A DNA stretch of 64,000 nucleotides from Massilia sp. 9096 (GTDB taxonomy: Bacteria > Pseudomonadota > Gammaproteobacteria > Burkholderiales > Burkholderiaceae_D): NCBI RefSeq assembly GCF_000745265.1, contig NZ_JQNN01000001.1:2046001-2110000 (forward strand), in the 5' to 3' direction. Each line of letters starts with the position of its first letter. Position 1 is the stretch's first letter. A program made the position numbers and the translations under genes. The notes beneath the pieces are model-generated. The model was not told where the DNA came from. It did no database searches and saw only the letters and a program-made list of their open reading frames with translations. Shown here piece by piece: positions 8,384-17,141 of this stretch.

Positions 8384-9202
8384 CTAGATGTAGCGGACGG
8401 CCAGGGAGCCGGCTTCGATCATCAACAGCACGAACAGCAGGCGCAGTGCGCCCGGCTGCACGTTCGAACGCATCTGCTTCGGGTGGCGCAGCAGCTCGAG
8501 CACCGCGCTGCTCGGGATCACGGCCACGGCCAGCCCGAACAGCACGGTCTTGAACACGAAGCCGATGGTGACGGTCGGATCGAACACCCGGCCCACGGTG
8601 CGCGTGTAGTCGGGCAGGCCCCAGTGCGACAGCCCGTAGACGTTCAGGTAAGCCAGCACCAGCACGATCACGCTGCTGACCATCGCCAGGCTGAGCACGG
8701 CGAAGGCGTTGGCGGCCACTTGCGGCACCAGGTCGCGCCGCAGCTTGTCCAGCGTTTCCGCGGTCGCGGCGCGGGCCGAGGTGATGCCAGGTGCGCCGCT
8801 GCGCGCCAGCCCCATCGCGTCGGCGTCGAAGGCCATGCCGGCGCGCAGCGCGGCGAACATCGCGGCCGACAGCGGCAGCAGTTCGAGCACCAGCACCCGC
8901 ACCACCATCTCCAGCGCATAGCGCGACAGGCCGTAGCTCTGCGCCGTGACCAGCACGATGCGGATGATGACGAGGCTGAGCAGCGCGGTGAGCAGCGTGA
9001 ACCAGGGCAGCACCTGCCAGGTGCTGGCGTAGATGTAGCGCGAGGTGGCCAGGCGATTGGCGCGGCTGTAGGTCGAGGGCGACATCGCCATCACCAGCGC
9101 GACCGCGCCCAGGTGCAGCATGCGCCACCAGCTGGCGGCGTAACGCACGGCGAGGCGGCCCCAGTGGCGCGGCTTGACATAGACGAGCGAAGTGAGCGGC
9201 AT
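8384..9202 (-). CDS. MlaE-type ABC transporter permease
   Basis: A 272-residue inner-membrane permease of the MlaE family with five or six hydrophobic segments. It shows the family core around residues 95-125 (VLELLPLSAAMFAALRAG) and the later LPDYTRTVGRVFDPTVTIG region. It should pair with the MCE protein downstream and with an ATPase of the MlaF type to move lipids. Its ATG at 9202 lies 65 bases after relA, and there is no ATPase gene before or after it. The longer reading frame upstream on this strand is only a shadow of relA. Confidence 0.85.
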   Translation of the reverse strand: MPLTSLVYVKPRHWGRLAVRYAASWWRMLHLGAVALVMAMSPSTYSRANRLATSRYIYASTWQVLPWFTLLTALLSLVIIRIVLVTAQSYGLSRYALEMVVRVLVLELLPLSAAMFAALRAGMAFDADAMGLARSGAPGITSARAATAETLDKLRRDLVPQVAANAFAVLSLAMVSSVIVLVLAYLNVYGLSHWGLPDYTRTVGRVFDPTVTIGFVFKTVLFGLAVAVIPSSAVLELLRHPKQMRSNVQPGALRLLFVLLMIEAGSLAVRYI

Positions 9203-9267
9203 ATTTACATGATACCGTGTCCGGCAGAGCTGGGGCGGTACGGTTGACCGCGTCGCGCCGGCGCAGG

Positions 9268-11520
9268 TCAGGTCCTGCGCGCTTCCATCACCCCGCCCAC
9301 CTCGGCAATGGCCGCCAGCGCCCGCTGCAGCTGCCCGGTCGAACTGATCTCGGCCGTGAACACCATGCGCGCCTGGCCCTTGGCCGACTGGGTATTCACC
9401 CCGGTCACGTTGATCTTGGCGATCGTCAGCACTTCGGAAATGTCGCGCAGCAGGCCCTGGCGGTCGCTCGCCAGGATGAAGATGTCGACCGGGAACACGG
9501 TGTCCGTCCCGCTGCGGCCCCATTCGGTCTCGATCACGCGCTCCGGGTTCTTGGAGGCCATCTCGGCGAAGTTCTTGCAGCTGGTGCGGTGGATCGAGAC
9601 GCCCTTGCCCTTGGTGACGAAGCCGACGATCGGGTCCGGCGGCGCCGGCTTGCAGCACTTGGCCAGCTGGGTCAACATGCCCTCGGACCCGACCACCAGC
9701 ACGCCCGACTTGGCGCCCTGCTCGACGCTCGAGGCGCGGCTCTTGTTGACCACCGCCGTATCCTGCGGCGGCGCCGGCGGCGCGTCGGCCGGGTCGTGCA
9801 GCGCGGCCTCGACGTGGCGCAGGCTGAATTTTTCCTTGCCGACCGCGATGAACAAATCGTCGAGCTTGGCAAAACCGAGCTTGTGCGCCAGCGCTTCCAG
9901 GTTGACCGCGGTCTTGCCTTCGCGCTGCAGCGACTTCTCGACCAGCGCGCGCCCGTGCGCCAGGGTCTCGGCCAGTTCCTGCGCGTGGAACCAGGCGCGG
10001 ATCTTGGTGCGCGTGCGGCTCGACACCGTGTAGCCGGGGCTGAGCCAGTCGCGCGACGGACCGGCACTGCCGGCCGGACCCTTGGCGGTGATGATCTCGC
10101 AGGTCTGGCCGTTGCGCAAAGGGGTGTTCAGCGGCACCATCACGCCGTCGATCTTGGCGCCGCGGCAGCGGTGGCCGACCTCGCTGTGCAGGTGGTAGGC
10201 GAAGTCGATCGGCGTGGCGCCGACCGGCAGCTCGAGCACGCGCGCCTGCGGCGTCAGCACGAAGATGCGGTCGTCCAGCGTGGTGGACTTGAGCTTTTCG
10301 ACCCATTCGCGCTGCGCGTCCTCGTCGCCGCTGCCGGTGACGGCGTCGGCCACTTCGCTCTTCCAGGCCAGCAGCTGGCGCAGCCAGGCGATCTTCTCGT
10401 CGTACTTCTGGCTCTTGAAGTTCGAGCCGCCCTCTTCCTTGTAACGCCAGTGCGCCGCCACGCCGTACTCGGCGAAGCCATGCATTTCCTGGGTGCGGAT
10501 CTGCACTTCGAGCGGACGCCCGTCCTCGGCCGTGACCACCGTGTGCAGCGACTGGTAGCCGTTGGCCTTGGGACGCGAGATGTAGTCGTCGAATTCCTTC
10601 GGGATCGGGGTCCAGATGTTGTGCACCAGGCCCAGCACGGTGTAGCAGGTCTTCACGTCGGCGACGATCACGCGGAACGCGCGCACGTCGTACAGGCCGC
10701 TGAAATCGAGCTCCTTGCCGCGCATCTTCTTCCAGATGCTGTAGATGTGCTTGGGCCGCCCGCTGACCTCGGCCTTGACGCCGGCGGCCGCCAGTTCCTG
10801 CTCCAGGCGCTCGATCGACGATTGCACGAAGCTCTCGCGCAGCATGCGCTTTTCTTCGAGCATCTTGGCGATGCGCTTGTAGGTCTCGGGCTCGATCATG
10901 CGGAAGGCCAGGTCTTCCAGTTCCCACTTGAGCTGGAAGATCCCGAGCCGGTTGGCCAGCGGCGCGTACAGGTCGAGCACCTCGCGCCCGTAGTCGTGCG
11001 TGACCGCATCGAACCGCTTCTGCTCGGCGAAGAAGCGCAGCGTGGTGACGCAGGACGCCAGGCGCACCAGCACCACGCGCATGTCGGTGGCCATCGCCAG
11101 CAGCATCTTGCGCAGCGTTTCGAGCTGGGCCAGCGCCTGCTGGGCGGCGTTCTTGCCGCGCCCGACCGGCGCCTGGCTTGCCGTCAGGTCGCGCAGGCGG
11201 ATCAGCTGCTGCACGCCGCGCACCATGTCGCTCACTTCCTTGCCGAAGCGCTCCTCGATCCGGTCGATGGCGCCGGGCTCGAGCAGCCCCAGCTCGAACA
11301 GCAGGCCGGCGATGCGCGTCTCGGCGTCGGCGCGCAGCAGCGCCAGCGTGCCGCCCACGCCGAGCGAAAACTCGAGCGCATCCTGGCCGCGCCGGGTCTG
11401 GCGCTCGCCGTAGACCGCGGCGGCGAAGTCGAGCGCGTCGTGCACGCGGACGCAATCTTCGCGCCCGAGTCCGAAGATCAGCTGGGACGTGACGTCGCCG
11501 AGCGCGGCAATCGATACCAT
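9268..11520 (-). CDS. relA: (p)ppGpp synthetase RelA
   Basis: A 750-residue protein that makes (p)ppGpp from ATP and GTP/GDP when ribosomes carry uncharged tRNA. The pseudo-hydrolase region (about 45-170) lacks the His-Asp pair of active hydrolases and reads RADAETRIAGLLFEL, as in monofunctional RelA. The synthetase domain (about 225-350) has the acidic EFDD motif in PKEFDDYISRPKANGYQS, typical of RelA; SpoT/Rel enzymes have RFKD. The TGS domain (about 400-465) begins IFVLTPQARVLELP, and a C-terminal ACT domain covers about 670-748. A separate SpoT is expected elsewhere. The MCE permease gene follows 65 bases downstream. Confidence 0.95.
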   Translation of the reverse strand: MVSIAALGDVTSQLIFGLGREDCVRVHDALDFAAAVYGERQTRRGQDALEFSLGVGGTLALLRADAETRIAGLLFELGLLEPGAIDRIEERFGKEVSDMVRGVQQLIRLRDLTASQAPVGRGKNAAQQALAQLETLRKMLLAMATDMRVVLVRLASCVTTLRFFAEQKRFDAVTHDYGREVLDLYAPLANRLGIFQLKWELEDLAFRMIEPETYKRIAKMLEEKRMLRESFVQSSIERLEQELAAAGVKAEVSGRPKHIYSIWKKMRGKELDFSGLYDVRAFRVIVADVKTCYTVLGLVHNIWTPIPKEFDDYISRPKANGYQSLHTVVTAEDGRPLEVQIRTQEMHGFAEYGVAAHWRYKEEGGSNFKSQKYDEKIAWLRQLLAWKSEVADAVTGSGDEDAQREWVEKLKSTTLDDRIFVLTPQARVLELPVGATPIDFAYHLHSEVGHRCRGAKIDGVMVPLNTPLRNGQTCEIITAKGPAGSAGPSRDWLSPGYTVSSRTRTKIRAWFHAQELAETLAHGRALVEKSLQREGKTAVNLEALAHKLGFAKLDDLFIAVGKEKFSLRHVEAALHDPADAPPAPPQDTAVVNKSRASSVEQGAKSGVLVVGSEGMLTQLAKCCKPAPPDPIVGFVTKGKGVSIHRTSCKNFAEMASKNPERVIETEWGRSGTDTVFPVDIFILASDRQGLLRDISEVLTIAKINVTGVNTQSAKGQARMVFTAEISSTGQLQRALAAIAEVGGVMEARRT

Positions 11521-11556
11521 GGCGCCTCTACTATTGAAACGAAACGAAAACGGACA

Positions 11557-11907
11557 TCAAGGCAGCGCCGCGACGACGACGATCTCGACCAGGCAGGCGG
11601 GATTGGCCAGCTTGGCCTCGACGGTGGCGCGCGGCGGGGTGTGGCCCGGGGTGACCCAGGTGTCCCAGACTTCGTTCATGCCGGGGAAGTTGGCCATGTC
11701 GGAAATGAAGATCTGGCAGCTCAGGATGCGCGTCTTGTCGCTGCCGGCCTCGCCCAGCAGGCGGTCGACGTAGCCCAGCACTTCGCGCGTCTGGCCGACG
11801 ATGTCCTGGCTGGTGTTCTCGGCGATCTGGCCGGCGAGGTAGACGGTGCCGTTGTGGATGGCGATTTCGGACAGGCGCTTGCCTACGTGCAGTCGTTTGA
11901 TTTCCAT
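11557..11907 (-). CDS. RidA (YjgF/YER057c/UK114) family protein
   Basis: A 116-residue protein of normal family length. RidA proteins are cytoplasmic trimers that hydrolyse reactive enamine/imine intermediates. The sequence shows LAGQIAENTSQDIVGQTREVL, a run of the type QIFISDMANFPGMNEVWDTW, and the C-terminal PPRATVEAKLANPACLVEIVVVA. The conserved active-site Arg is present as PRAT; the C-terminal Glu is also kept. The ATG at 11907 is chosen because homology begins there. It lies 64 bases after the upstream hydrolase gene on the same strand. Confidence 0.9.
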   Translation of the reverse strand: MEIKRLHVGKRLSEIAIHNGTVYLAGQIAENTSQDIVGQTREVLGYVDRLLGEAGSDKTRILSCQIFISDMANFPGMNEVWDTWVTPGHTPPRATVEAKLANPACLVEIVVVAALP

Positions 11908-11971
11908 GGTGTTCCTGGTTGATGTGAAAAAGGTGTCGGGCCCGGGCCCGGTCGAGTACGCAGTCGAGACC

Positions 11972-12862
11972 TCAACCGAGCAGAAACGCGCGCGCCGCGG
12001 CGATCTGGTCGGGCTGCACGAAGGTCGGCGCATGGCCAACCCCGGCGAATTCGACCAGGCGGGGCTTCGGACCGCGCCGCGTCATCTCCTCGGCCGTGGC
12101 GCGCGACAGCAGGTCGGACTGGCCGCCGCGCACCAGCAGCGTCGGACAGCGGATCGCATCGAAGGCCTGCCACAGCATCTGCTGGTCCTGGGCCGCCTGC
12201 TGCGGCGTGATCGCGGCGAAGGGCTTGGCCAGGCCCAGGTCGTAGTGGCGCGTCCACTGGCCGTCGGGCTGCTGCACCAGCACGTCGCGCGCCAGCTTGT
12301 CCCATTGGGCGTCGCTGTGCGGGCCGAACGAGGCGGACACGTCGCGCACGTACCGCGCGCCGGCCTCGAAGCTGGGAAAGCGCACGTCCTGGCCGATGTA
12401 CTCGCCGATGCGCGCCATCGCCGCCGGATCCAGCGTCGGGCCGATGTCGTTCAGCACGAGCCTGGTGATCGGGCTGTCCGGCAGCGAGGCCAGGATCAGG
12501 CCGATCAGGCCGCCCATCGAGGTGCCGAACCAGTGCACGCTGCTCTCGTCGCCCACCGCGGTGACGCGCGCGACCAGCGTGACCATGTCGGCGACGTATT
12601 GCGGCACCGTGTAGTGCGACGGGTCGCGCAGGCGCTCGGAACGTCCGCGTCCGGCCACGTCGGGGCATACCACGCGGTAATCGCCGCACAGCGCGCGCGC
12701 GAGCTCGTCGAAGTCGCCGGAGACGCGCGTGACGCCGTGCACGCACACCAGCACGCGCGGGTTGGCGGGATCGCCCCACTCTTTGTAGGCCATGCGGTGC
12801 AGGCCCGCGGGCGAGCTGCATTGCACGGTTTTCAGCCTCGGTTCGGTCACATGCGGCTCCAT
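11972..12862 (-). CDS. Alpha/beta-fold hydrolase
   Basis: A 296-residue cytoplasmic hydrolase. It shows an oxyanion-hole region VCVHGVTRVSGDF (about 39-51), the nucleophile elbow GTSMGG (Ser near 115), the acid in RGGQSDLLS and the catalytic His in GVGHAPTF. These are all the parts of an active Ser-Asp-His hydrolase. The VCPDVAGRGRS motif is common in this family. Substrate is unknown; a carboxylesterase or lactonase activity is plausible. It lies upstream of the RidA-family gene on the same strand. Confidence 0.85.
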   Translation of the reverse strand: MEPHVTEPRLKTVQCSSPAGLHRMAYKEWGDPANPRVLVCVHGVTRVSGDFDELARALCGDYRVVCPDVAGRGRSERLRDPSHYTVPQYVADMVTLVARVTAVGDESSVHWFGTSMGGLIGLILASLPDSPITRLVLNDIGPTLDPAAMARIGEYIGQDVRFPSFEAGARYVRDVSASFGPHSDAQWDKLARDVLVQQPDGQWTRHYDLGLAKPFAAITPQQAAQDQQMLWQAFDAIRCPTLLVRGGQSDLLSRATAEEMTRRGPKPRLVEFAGVGHAPTFVQPDQIAAARAFLLG

Positions 12863-13010
12863 TCGACGCTACCACGGTTCGATTACTAAAGACGCTCGCG
12901 CGCTGCACGGCACGGGCGTGCGCCAACATTTTACCCGCCGGCGCGATTAGAATTCTACCAAGAGAACGCCTCCGCCACCCGGGCGGCCCACCATTCCAGA
13001 AAGGCAATCC

Positions 13011-13805
13011 ATGCAATCGAAGATTTTGAGCGGCAAAACCGCCCTCGTCACCGGCTCGACCTCGGGCATCGGCCTGGGCATCGCGCGCGCGCTGGCCGAG
13101 GCAGGCGCCAACATCGTGTTCAACGGTTTCGGCGACGCCCAGCAGATCGACAAGCTGTACACCGACATCGGCCATGAATTCGGCGTGCAGACCGCCTACC
13201 ACAACGCCGACATGTCCAGGCCCGAGCAGATCGAGGCGATGATGGCCTTCGCGGCGGACAAGTTCGGCGCAGTCGACATCCTGGTCAACAACGCCGGCAT
13301 CCAGTACGTGGCCAACGTCGAGGACTTCCCGGTCGAGAAGTGGGACGCGATCATCGCCATCAACCTGTCGTCCGCCTTCCACACCACGCGACTGGCGCTG
13401 CCCGCCATGAAAAGCCGCAACTGGGGCCGGATCATCAACCTCGCCTCGGCGCACGGACTGGTCGCATCGAGCGGTAAATCGGCCTACGTCGCGGCCAAGC
13501 ACGGCCTGGTTGGGCTGACCAAGTCGACCGCGCTCGAATGCGCCGCCACCGGCGTCACCGCCAACGCGATCTGCCCGGGCTGGGTGCTCACGCCCCTGGT
13601 GCAAAAGCAGGTCGACGACCGCGCGGCGCGCGCCGGCATCCCGAACGAACAGGCCAAGAAAGAGCTGCTGATGGAAAAACAGCCCTCGGGTGAATTCGTC
13701 ACGCCGGAAGAACTCGGCGCGCTGGCGGTGTTCATGTGCAGCCCCGCCGCCAACCAGGTGCGCGGCGTGGCCTGGAACATGGACGGCGGCTGGGTGGCGC
13801 AGTGA
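13011..13805 (+). CDS. bdhA: 3-hydroxybutyrate dehydrogenase (SDR family)
   Basis: A 264-residue short-chain dehydrogenase that oxidises (R)-3-hydroxybutyrate to acetoacetate with NAD+, the first step in using PHB-derived monomers. It shows TGSTSGIGLGIA (NAD binding), NNAG, the catalytic Ser in NLASAHG and YVAAK. The C-terminal half keeps motifs typical of this subfamily: VTANAICPGWVLTPLVQKQ near 182 and a tail ending VAWNMDGGWVAQ. The next gene starts at a GTG overlapping its TGA. The acetoacetate-activating CoA transferase scoAB is in the same window at 33.9-35.3 kb. Confidence 0.93.
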   Translation: MQSKILSGKTALVTGSTSGIGLGIARALAEAGANIVFNGFGDAQQIDKLYTDIGHEFGVQTAYHNADMSRPEQIEAMMAFAADKFGAVDILVNNAGIQYVANVEDFPVEKWDAIIAINLSSAFHTTRLALPAMKSRNWGRIINLASAHGLVASSGKSAYVAAKHGLVGLTKSTALECAATGVTANAICPGWVLTPLVQKQVDDRAARAGIPNEQAKKELLMEKQPSGEFVTPEELGALAVFMCSPAANQVRGVAWNMDGGWVAQ

Positions 13806-14257
13806 GCTATCCGACCGACGACCCGATGGACGACCCGATGAACGACCCGATGAACGACCCGATGCGCGACGATGACGACGGCGAGCGCATCCACGCCCCC
13901 GGCCTGCACGAAGCCTGCGTCGAGCTGGCGCACGTGGTATTGGCCTCGGGCCAGCCCGACGTCTCGCGCGACATCCTGGAGACGCTGGCGGACCGCTTCG
14001 AGCGCGAGGCGCTGGATTTCGCGCTGCTGGTGGCCAATGCCGGACGCGACCCGGCCCTGCTCGGGCGCGCCGTGCACTACCTGACCGACGCGCATGCGCT
14101 GCCGCTGATGGGCACCGACATGGAATGGTTCCGCCAGGCGCTGGGCTGCCTGATCGAACTGGCGGTGCCGGGCATCGCGCTGTCGGCCAAGGGCGGCGCC
14201 TTCCTGCGCGACCTGCAGGTCGGGATCGAGCAGTCGCTGCAGGATATGGAGGAATAA
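13802..14257 (+). CDS. Unknown protein with an N-terminal DDPM/NDPM tandem repeat, coupled to bdhA
   Basis: A 151-residue reading starting at the GTG that overlaps the bdhA stop (GTGA). The first residues are encoded by four copies of a 12-base repeat giving DDPM DDPM NDPM NDPM. The rest is an acidic, helical domain with no recognised motif (ACVELAHVVLASGQ, VHYLTDAHALPLMG). Each repeat carries an in-frame ATG, so the true start could be the GTG at 13802 or any of four ATGs from 13826 on. No signal peptide is visible. Position suggests a helper to 3-hydroxybutyrate metabolism, which is only an inference. Confidence 0.7.
   Translation: MSYPTDDPMDDPMNDPMNDPMRDDDDGERIHAPGLHEACVELAHVVLASGQPDVSRDILETLADRFEREALDFALLVANAGRDPALLGRAVHYLTDAHALPLMGTDMEWFRQALGCLIELAVPGIALSAKGGAFLRDLQVGIEQSLQDMEE
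13817..13864 (+). repeat. Four tandem copies of a 12-base unit at a gene start
   Basis: GACGACCCGATG, GACGACCCGATG, AACGACCCGATG, AACGACCCGATG. The unit is a multiple of three, so a gain or loss of copies keeps the frame. Each copy ends in ATG. Confidence 0.95.
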
Positions 14258-14282
14258 ATACGCAGGGAGGAATAATACGCAG
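14248..14282 (+). repeat. Tandem duplication of 18/17 bases across a stop codon
   Basis: GGAGGAATAAATACGCAG is followed directly by GGAGGAATAATACGCAG, differing by one A. The first copy holds the TAA stop of the preceding gene; both copies carry a Shine-Dalgarno-like GGAGG, but no start codon follows at useful spacing. Confidence 0.9.
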
Positions 14283-14322
14283 CGCGGCACTTTGGTCGTC
14301 CGGCAAGTCCATGGGTTAAAAT

Positions 14323-16377
14323 ATGAGGCTCATTATTAATCCATGCCAGATGCCCGATCGTCCATCGATGCCCGCGCCGGCGAGCGTACGGGAAGCCGAG
14401 CTCCAGGCTGAAAACGAGGCCTTGCGCCGTGTATTGGCCGCCTACGAACGCACGCTCAACCCGGCGTCGAGTCCGGCCGCCAGCGATTCGCCGCTGTGGG
14501 CGGCGTCGCCCGATCTGCTCGGGGTCACCGACCTCGAAGGTATCTGGCTCGAGGTCAATCCAGCCTGGACCGATCTGCTCGGCTGGCCACCGGAACGCAT
14601 CCTCGGCCGCACCTCGGACTGGCTGGTGCATCCCGACGACCTGGCCGCCAAGGCCATGCATCAGCAGCACCCTGCCCACGACGATCCGGATGCACGCGTC
14701 GAATACCGCTGCCGCACCGCCGGCGGCGAGTACCGCCTGATCAGCTGGGCGCGCGTGCAGGCCGGTGCGCGCTGGCATCACGCCGGCCGCGACGTCACGA
14801 TCGAACGCGCGCGCGAGACGGCGCTGCGCGATTCGCTCGACTTCGCCCGGCTTGCCTTGTCCGCGGTCTCGGGCGTCGGGGTGTGGACCTACGACGCGGC
14901 CAGCGACCGCTTCTTTTGCGACGCCGGCATCGCCGAGCTGTACGGCATCGACCCGGAACAAGGCGCGGCCGGCATCCTGCGCACCGGCTTTCTGGCCAAC
15001 GTGCACCCGGACGACCTGGCTGCGCTGCGCGCCACCATGGCCGGCGGCCTGGTGCGCAGCGGCGACCTCGAACTCGAATACCGCATCTGCCATCCGGACG
15101 GCTCGACCCGCTGGGTGCTGTCGCGCGGCCACACCTATTTCGACGACGCCGGCATACCGCTGCGCCGCACCGGCGTCGGTATCGACACGACGCGCCAGCG
15201 CCAGCTCGAACAGCAGCTGCGCCAGAGCCAGAAAATGCAAGCGGTCGGCCAGCTGACCGGCGGTATCGCCCACGACTTCAACAATATGCTGCAAGGCGTG
15301 ATGGGGCCGCTCGACATGCTGCGCCTGCGCCTTGGCCAACTGTCCGATGACGCGATCCTGCGCTACGTCGACATGGCGCTGGCCGCGTCGCGCCGCGCCG
15401 CCACGCTGACGCACCGGCTGCTGGCGTTTTCGCGGCGCCAGCCGCTCGCCCCGCAGCAGGTCGACGTCAAGCTGCTGGTGCAGGGCCTGGCCGACCTGTT
15501 CCAGCGTACGATCGGCGAAAAGATCGAACTTGCGCTGGCCGTCGACGCCGCCGGCTGCCGCGCGCGCTGCGATGCCAACCAGCTCGAGAACGCCGTGCTG
15601 AACCTCGTCATCAACGCGCGCGACGCCATGCCCGACGGCGGCGTGCTGACCATTCGCACCCGCCTGGTCGAGATCGGACCCGAGCTGGCGCTGCAGCATG
15701 GCGCCCAGGCGGGCCCGTATGTCTGCCTGACGGTCGGCGACAACGGCGTCGGCATGACGCCCGCCGTGGTCCAGCAGGCCTGCGAGCCGTTCTTCACCAC
15801 CAAGCCGACCGGCCAGGGCACCGGCCTGGGCCTGTCGATGGTGTATGGCTTTGCCGGCCAGTCCGGCGGCTTCGTCACGATCCACAGCAGCGTCGACAGC
15901 AGCGTCGGACGCGGCACCACGGTCGCCATCCACCTGCCCACCAGCGCCGACCTTGCCGAGACGATAGCGCCCGCCGCGCCGCCCTCCAGCGCGCGCAGCG
16001 GCGCCGGCGCCACGCTGCTGCTGGTCGAAGACGACCCATCGGTCATGGCGGCCTTGTGCGACCTGTTCGACGGCGCGCATTACCGCGTGCGCACCGCCAC
16101 CAATGGTTTCGAAGCCCAGGCCGGCATCGAGGCCGATGCCGCCATCGATCTGCTGATCACCGATATCGGACTGCGTGGGATGAATGGCCGCCAGCTGGCG
16201 GAGGCGGCGCGCCGCGTGCTGCCGGATCTTCCGGTGCTGTTCATGACCGGCTACGCCGAGCTGGCCGCCGCCGCCAACGGCTTCATGGAACCCGGAATGG
16301 CGCTGATCGCCAAGCCCTTCGATCTCGAGGCGATGCTGGCGCGCGTGCGCACCATGCTCGACGGCGCGGGGCAATAG
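14323..16377 (+). CDS. PAS-PAS hybrid sensor histidine kinase
   Basis: A 684-residue soluble kinase. A short coiled N-terminus ([14 protein letters not shown]) precedes PAS domain 1 (about 55-170) and PAS domain 2 (about 172-295, with a PAC-like IDTTRQRQ end). Next is the phosphoacceptor region GGIAHDFNN (His near 315), then HATPase_c with [19 protein letters not shown] and [11 protein letters not shown]-terminal receiver domain (about 562-680) has the acidic pair EDD, the phosphorylated Asp in [12 protein letters not shown] and Lys in IAKPF. There is no transmembrane segment. Start is unsure: ATG 14323 or ATG 14353, neither with a clear ribosome site. No partner regulator is adjacent. Confidence 0.88.
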   Translation: MRLIINPCQMPDRPSMPAPASVREAELQAENEALRRVLAAYERTLNPASSPAASDSPLWAASPDLLGVTDLEGIWLEVNPAWTDLLGWPPERILGRTSDWLVHPDDLAAKAMHQQHPAHDDPDARVEYRCRTAGGEYRLISWARVQAGARWHHAGRDVTIERARETALRDSLDFARLALSAVSGVGVWTYDAASDRFFCDAGIAELYGIDPEQGAAGILRTGFLANVHPDDLAALRATMAGGLVRSGDLELEYRICHPDGSTRWVLSRGHTYFDDAGIPLRRTGVGIDTTRQRQLEQQLRQSQKMQAVGQLTGGIAHDFNNMLQGVMGPLDMLRLRLGQLSDDAILRYVDMALAASRRAATLTHRLLAFSRRQPLAPQQVDVKLLVQGLADLFQRTIGEKIELALAVDAAGCRARCDANQLENAVLNLVINARDAMPDGGVLTIRTRLVEIGPELALQHGAQAGPYVCLTVGDNGVGMTPAVVQQACEPFFTTKPTGQGTGLGLSMVYGFAGQSGGFVTIHSSVDSSVGRGTTVAIHLPTSADLAETIAPAAPPSSARSGAGATLLLVEDDPSVMAALCDLFDGAHYRVRTATNGFEAQAGIEADAAIDLLITDIGLRGMNGRQLAEAARRVLPDLPVLFMTGYAELAAAANGFMEPGMALIAKPFDLEAMLARVRTMLDGAGQ

Positions 16378-16447
16378 TTGGGCTGACAAGGCAAGCGCTT
16401 CAAGCTGCCAGATCAACCGATCGCGTTCTTTGCAACCAATCCGACGC

Positions 16448-16483
16448 GCCCTCGCGCGCGCAGGTACGTCCGCGCGCGAGGGC
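16448..16483. terminator. Strong hairpin between convergent kinase and PEP-CTERM genes
   Basis: GCCCTCGCGCGCG (16448-16460) and CGCGCGCGAGGGC (16471-16483) are perfect 13-base arms around a 10-base loop. It sits in the 124-base gap between converging genes. There is no T run on either strand. Confidence 0.5.
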
Positions 16484-16501
16484 CTGCGCCGCGTGCGTAC
16501 C

Positions 16502-17080
16502 TTACGCGCGTGCGCCCGCGCGGCGGCGGCGCAGCAAGGCGGCCGCGCCGCCGATGCCGAACAGCGCCAGGCTGGCCGGTTCCGGCACGGCGCTGGTAGC
16601 GCCGATCTGCACCGCCCCGTCGATGGCGGTGACGGCGATGTCGGCAGCGCTGCTGTCCAGGAACAGCAGATTGGTAAAGCCCAAAGCGGCGCTGCCGGCG
16701 GCCAGGGTATCGAACGTCAGCGTGGCCAGCACGCCGTCGCCACTGGCGCCCGATTGCACGCCGATGCGGCTGTCGAAGACGAAGTCCAGCGTACCGTCGG
16801 TCGGATCGGCATCGTAGAAACCGAACACGCTGGTGTCGCCGCCGGCGAGGAAGCTGCCGGTGACGACGTTATCGAACCGCAGCAGCGCCTTGTCGAAGTT
16901 GACGCCGAACTGATACGAGTAAAGGTCGCTGATGCCGCTGACACGCACGTCGACGGTCACAGGCGAACCGAGCGCAGCCGGGGCCGAAGCCGTCGAGAAG
17001 CTCAGGGTGGGCACGGCCCAGGCTTGGGCGCAGGCCAGGGTCAGCGCGGCGGCGCCGGCGAGTTTTTTCCATCCAATCAT
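16502..17080 (-). CDS. Cohesin-like domain protein with PEP-CTERM sorting signal
   Basis: A 192-residue exported protein. A signal peptide (1-22, ending AQAWA) is followed by one beta-rich domain of about 135 residues that reads like a cohesin: [20 protein letters not shown], then [10 protein letters not shown], then [21 protein letters not shown]. The C-terminus is a PEP-CTERM signal, [18 protein letters not shown] followed by RRRR, the tag handled by an exosortase; no exosortase gene is in this window. AGGAG 7 bases before the ATG at 17080 supports the start. It lies 61 bases after a protease gene whose C-terminus is dockerin-like, so the two may bind each other. The cohesin assignment is by eye. 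Confidence 0.82.
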   Translation of the reverse strand: MIGWKKLAGAAALTLACAQAWAVPTLSFSTASAPAALGSPVTVDVRVSGISDLYSYQFGVNFDKALLRFDNVVTGSFLAGGDTSVFGFYDADPTDGTLDFVFDSRIGVQSGASGDGVLATLTFDTLAAGSAALGFTNLLFLDSSAADIAVTAIDGAVQIGATSAVPEPASLALFGIGGAAALLRRRRAGARA

Positions 17081-17141
17081 TGCATTGCTCCTGAAAACAA
17101 GGGTGTCCGGCCAGGCACCCTGCCCGGCCGGGAATTACTTA

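Noticed and set aside
8384..11455. One giant protein joining relA-region codons to the MlaE permease
   Set aside because: The upstream 700 codons are an alternate frame of relA. The permease starts at ATG 9202.
13736..13801. Upstream ATG extension of the DDPM-repeat gene
   Set aside because: It overlaps bdhA in another frame with a meaningless Arg-rich sequence; the GTG overlapping the bdhA stop is more likely.
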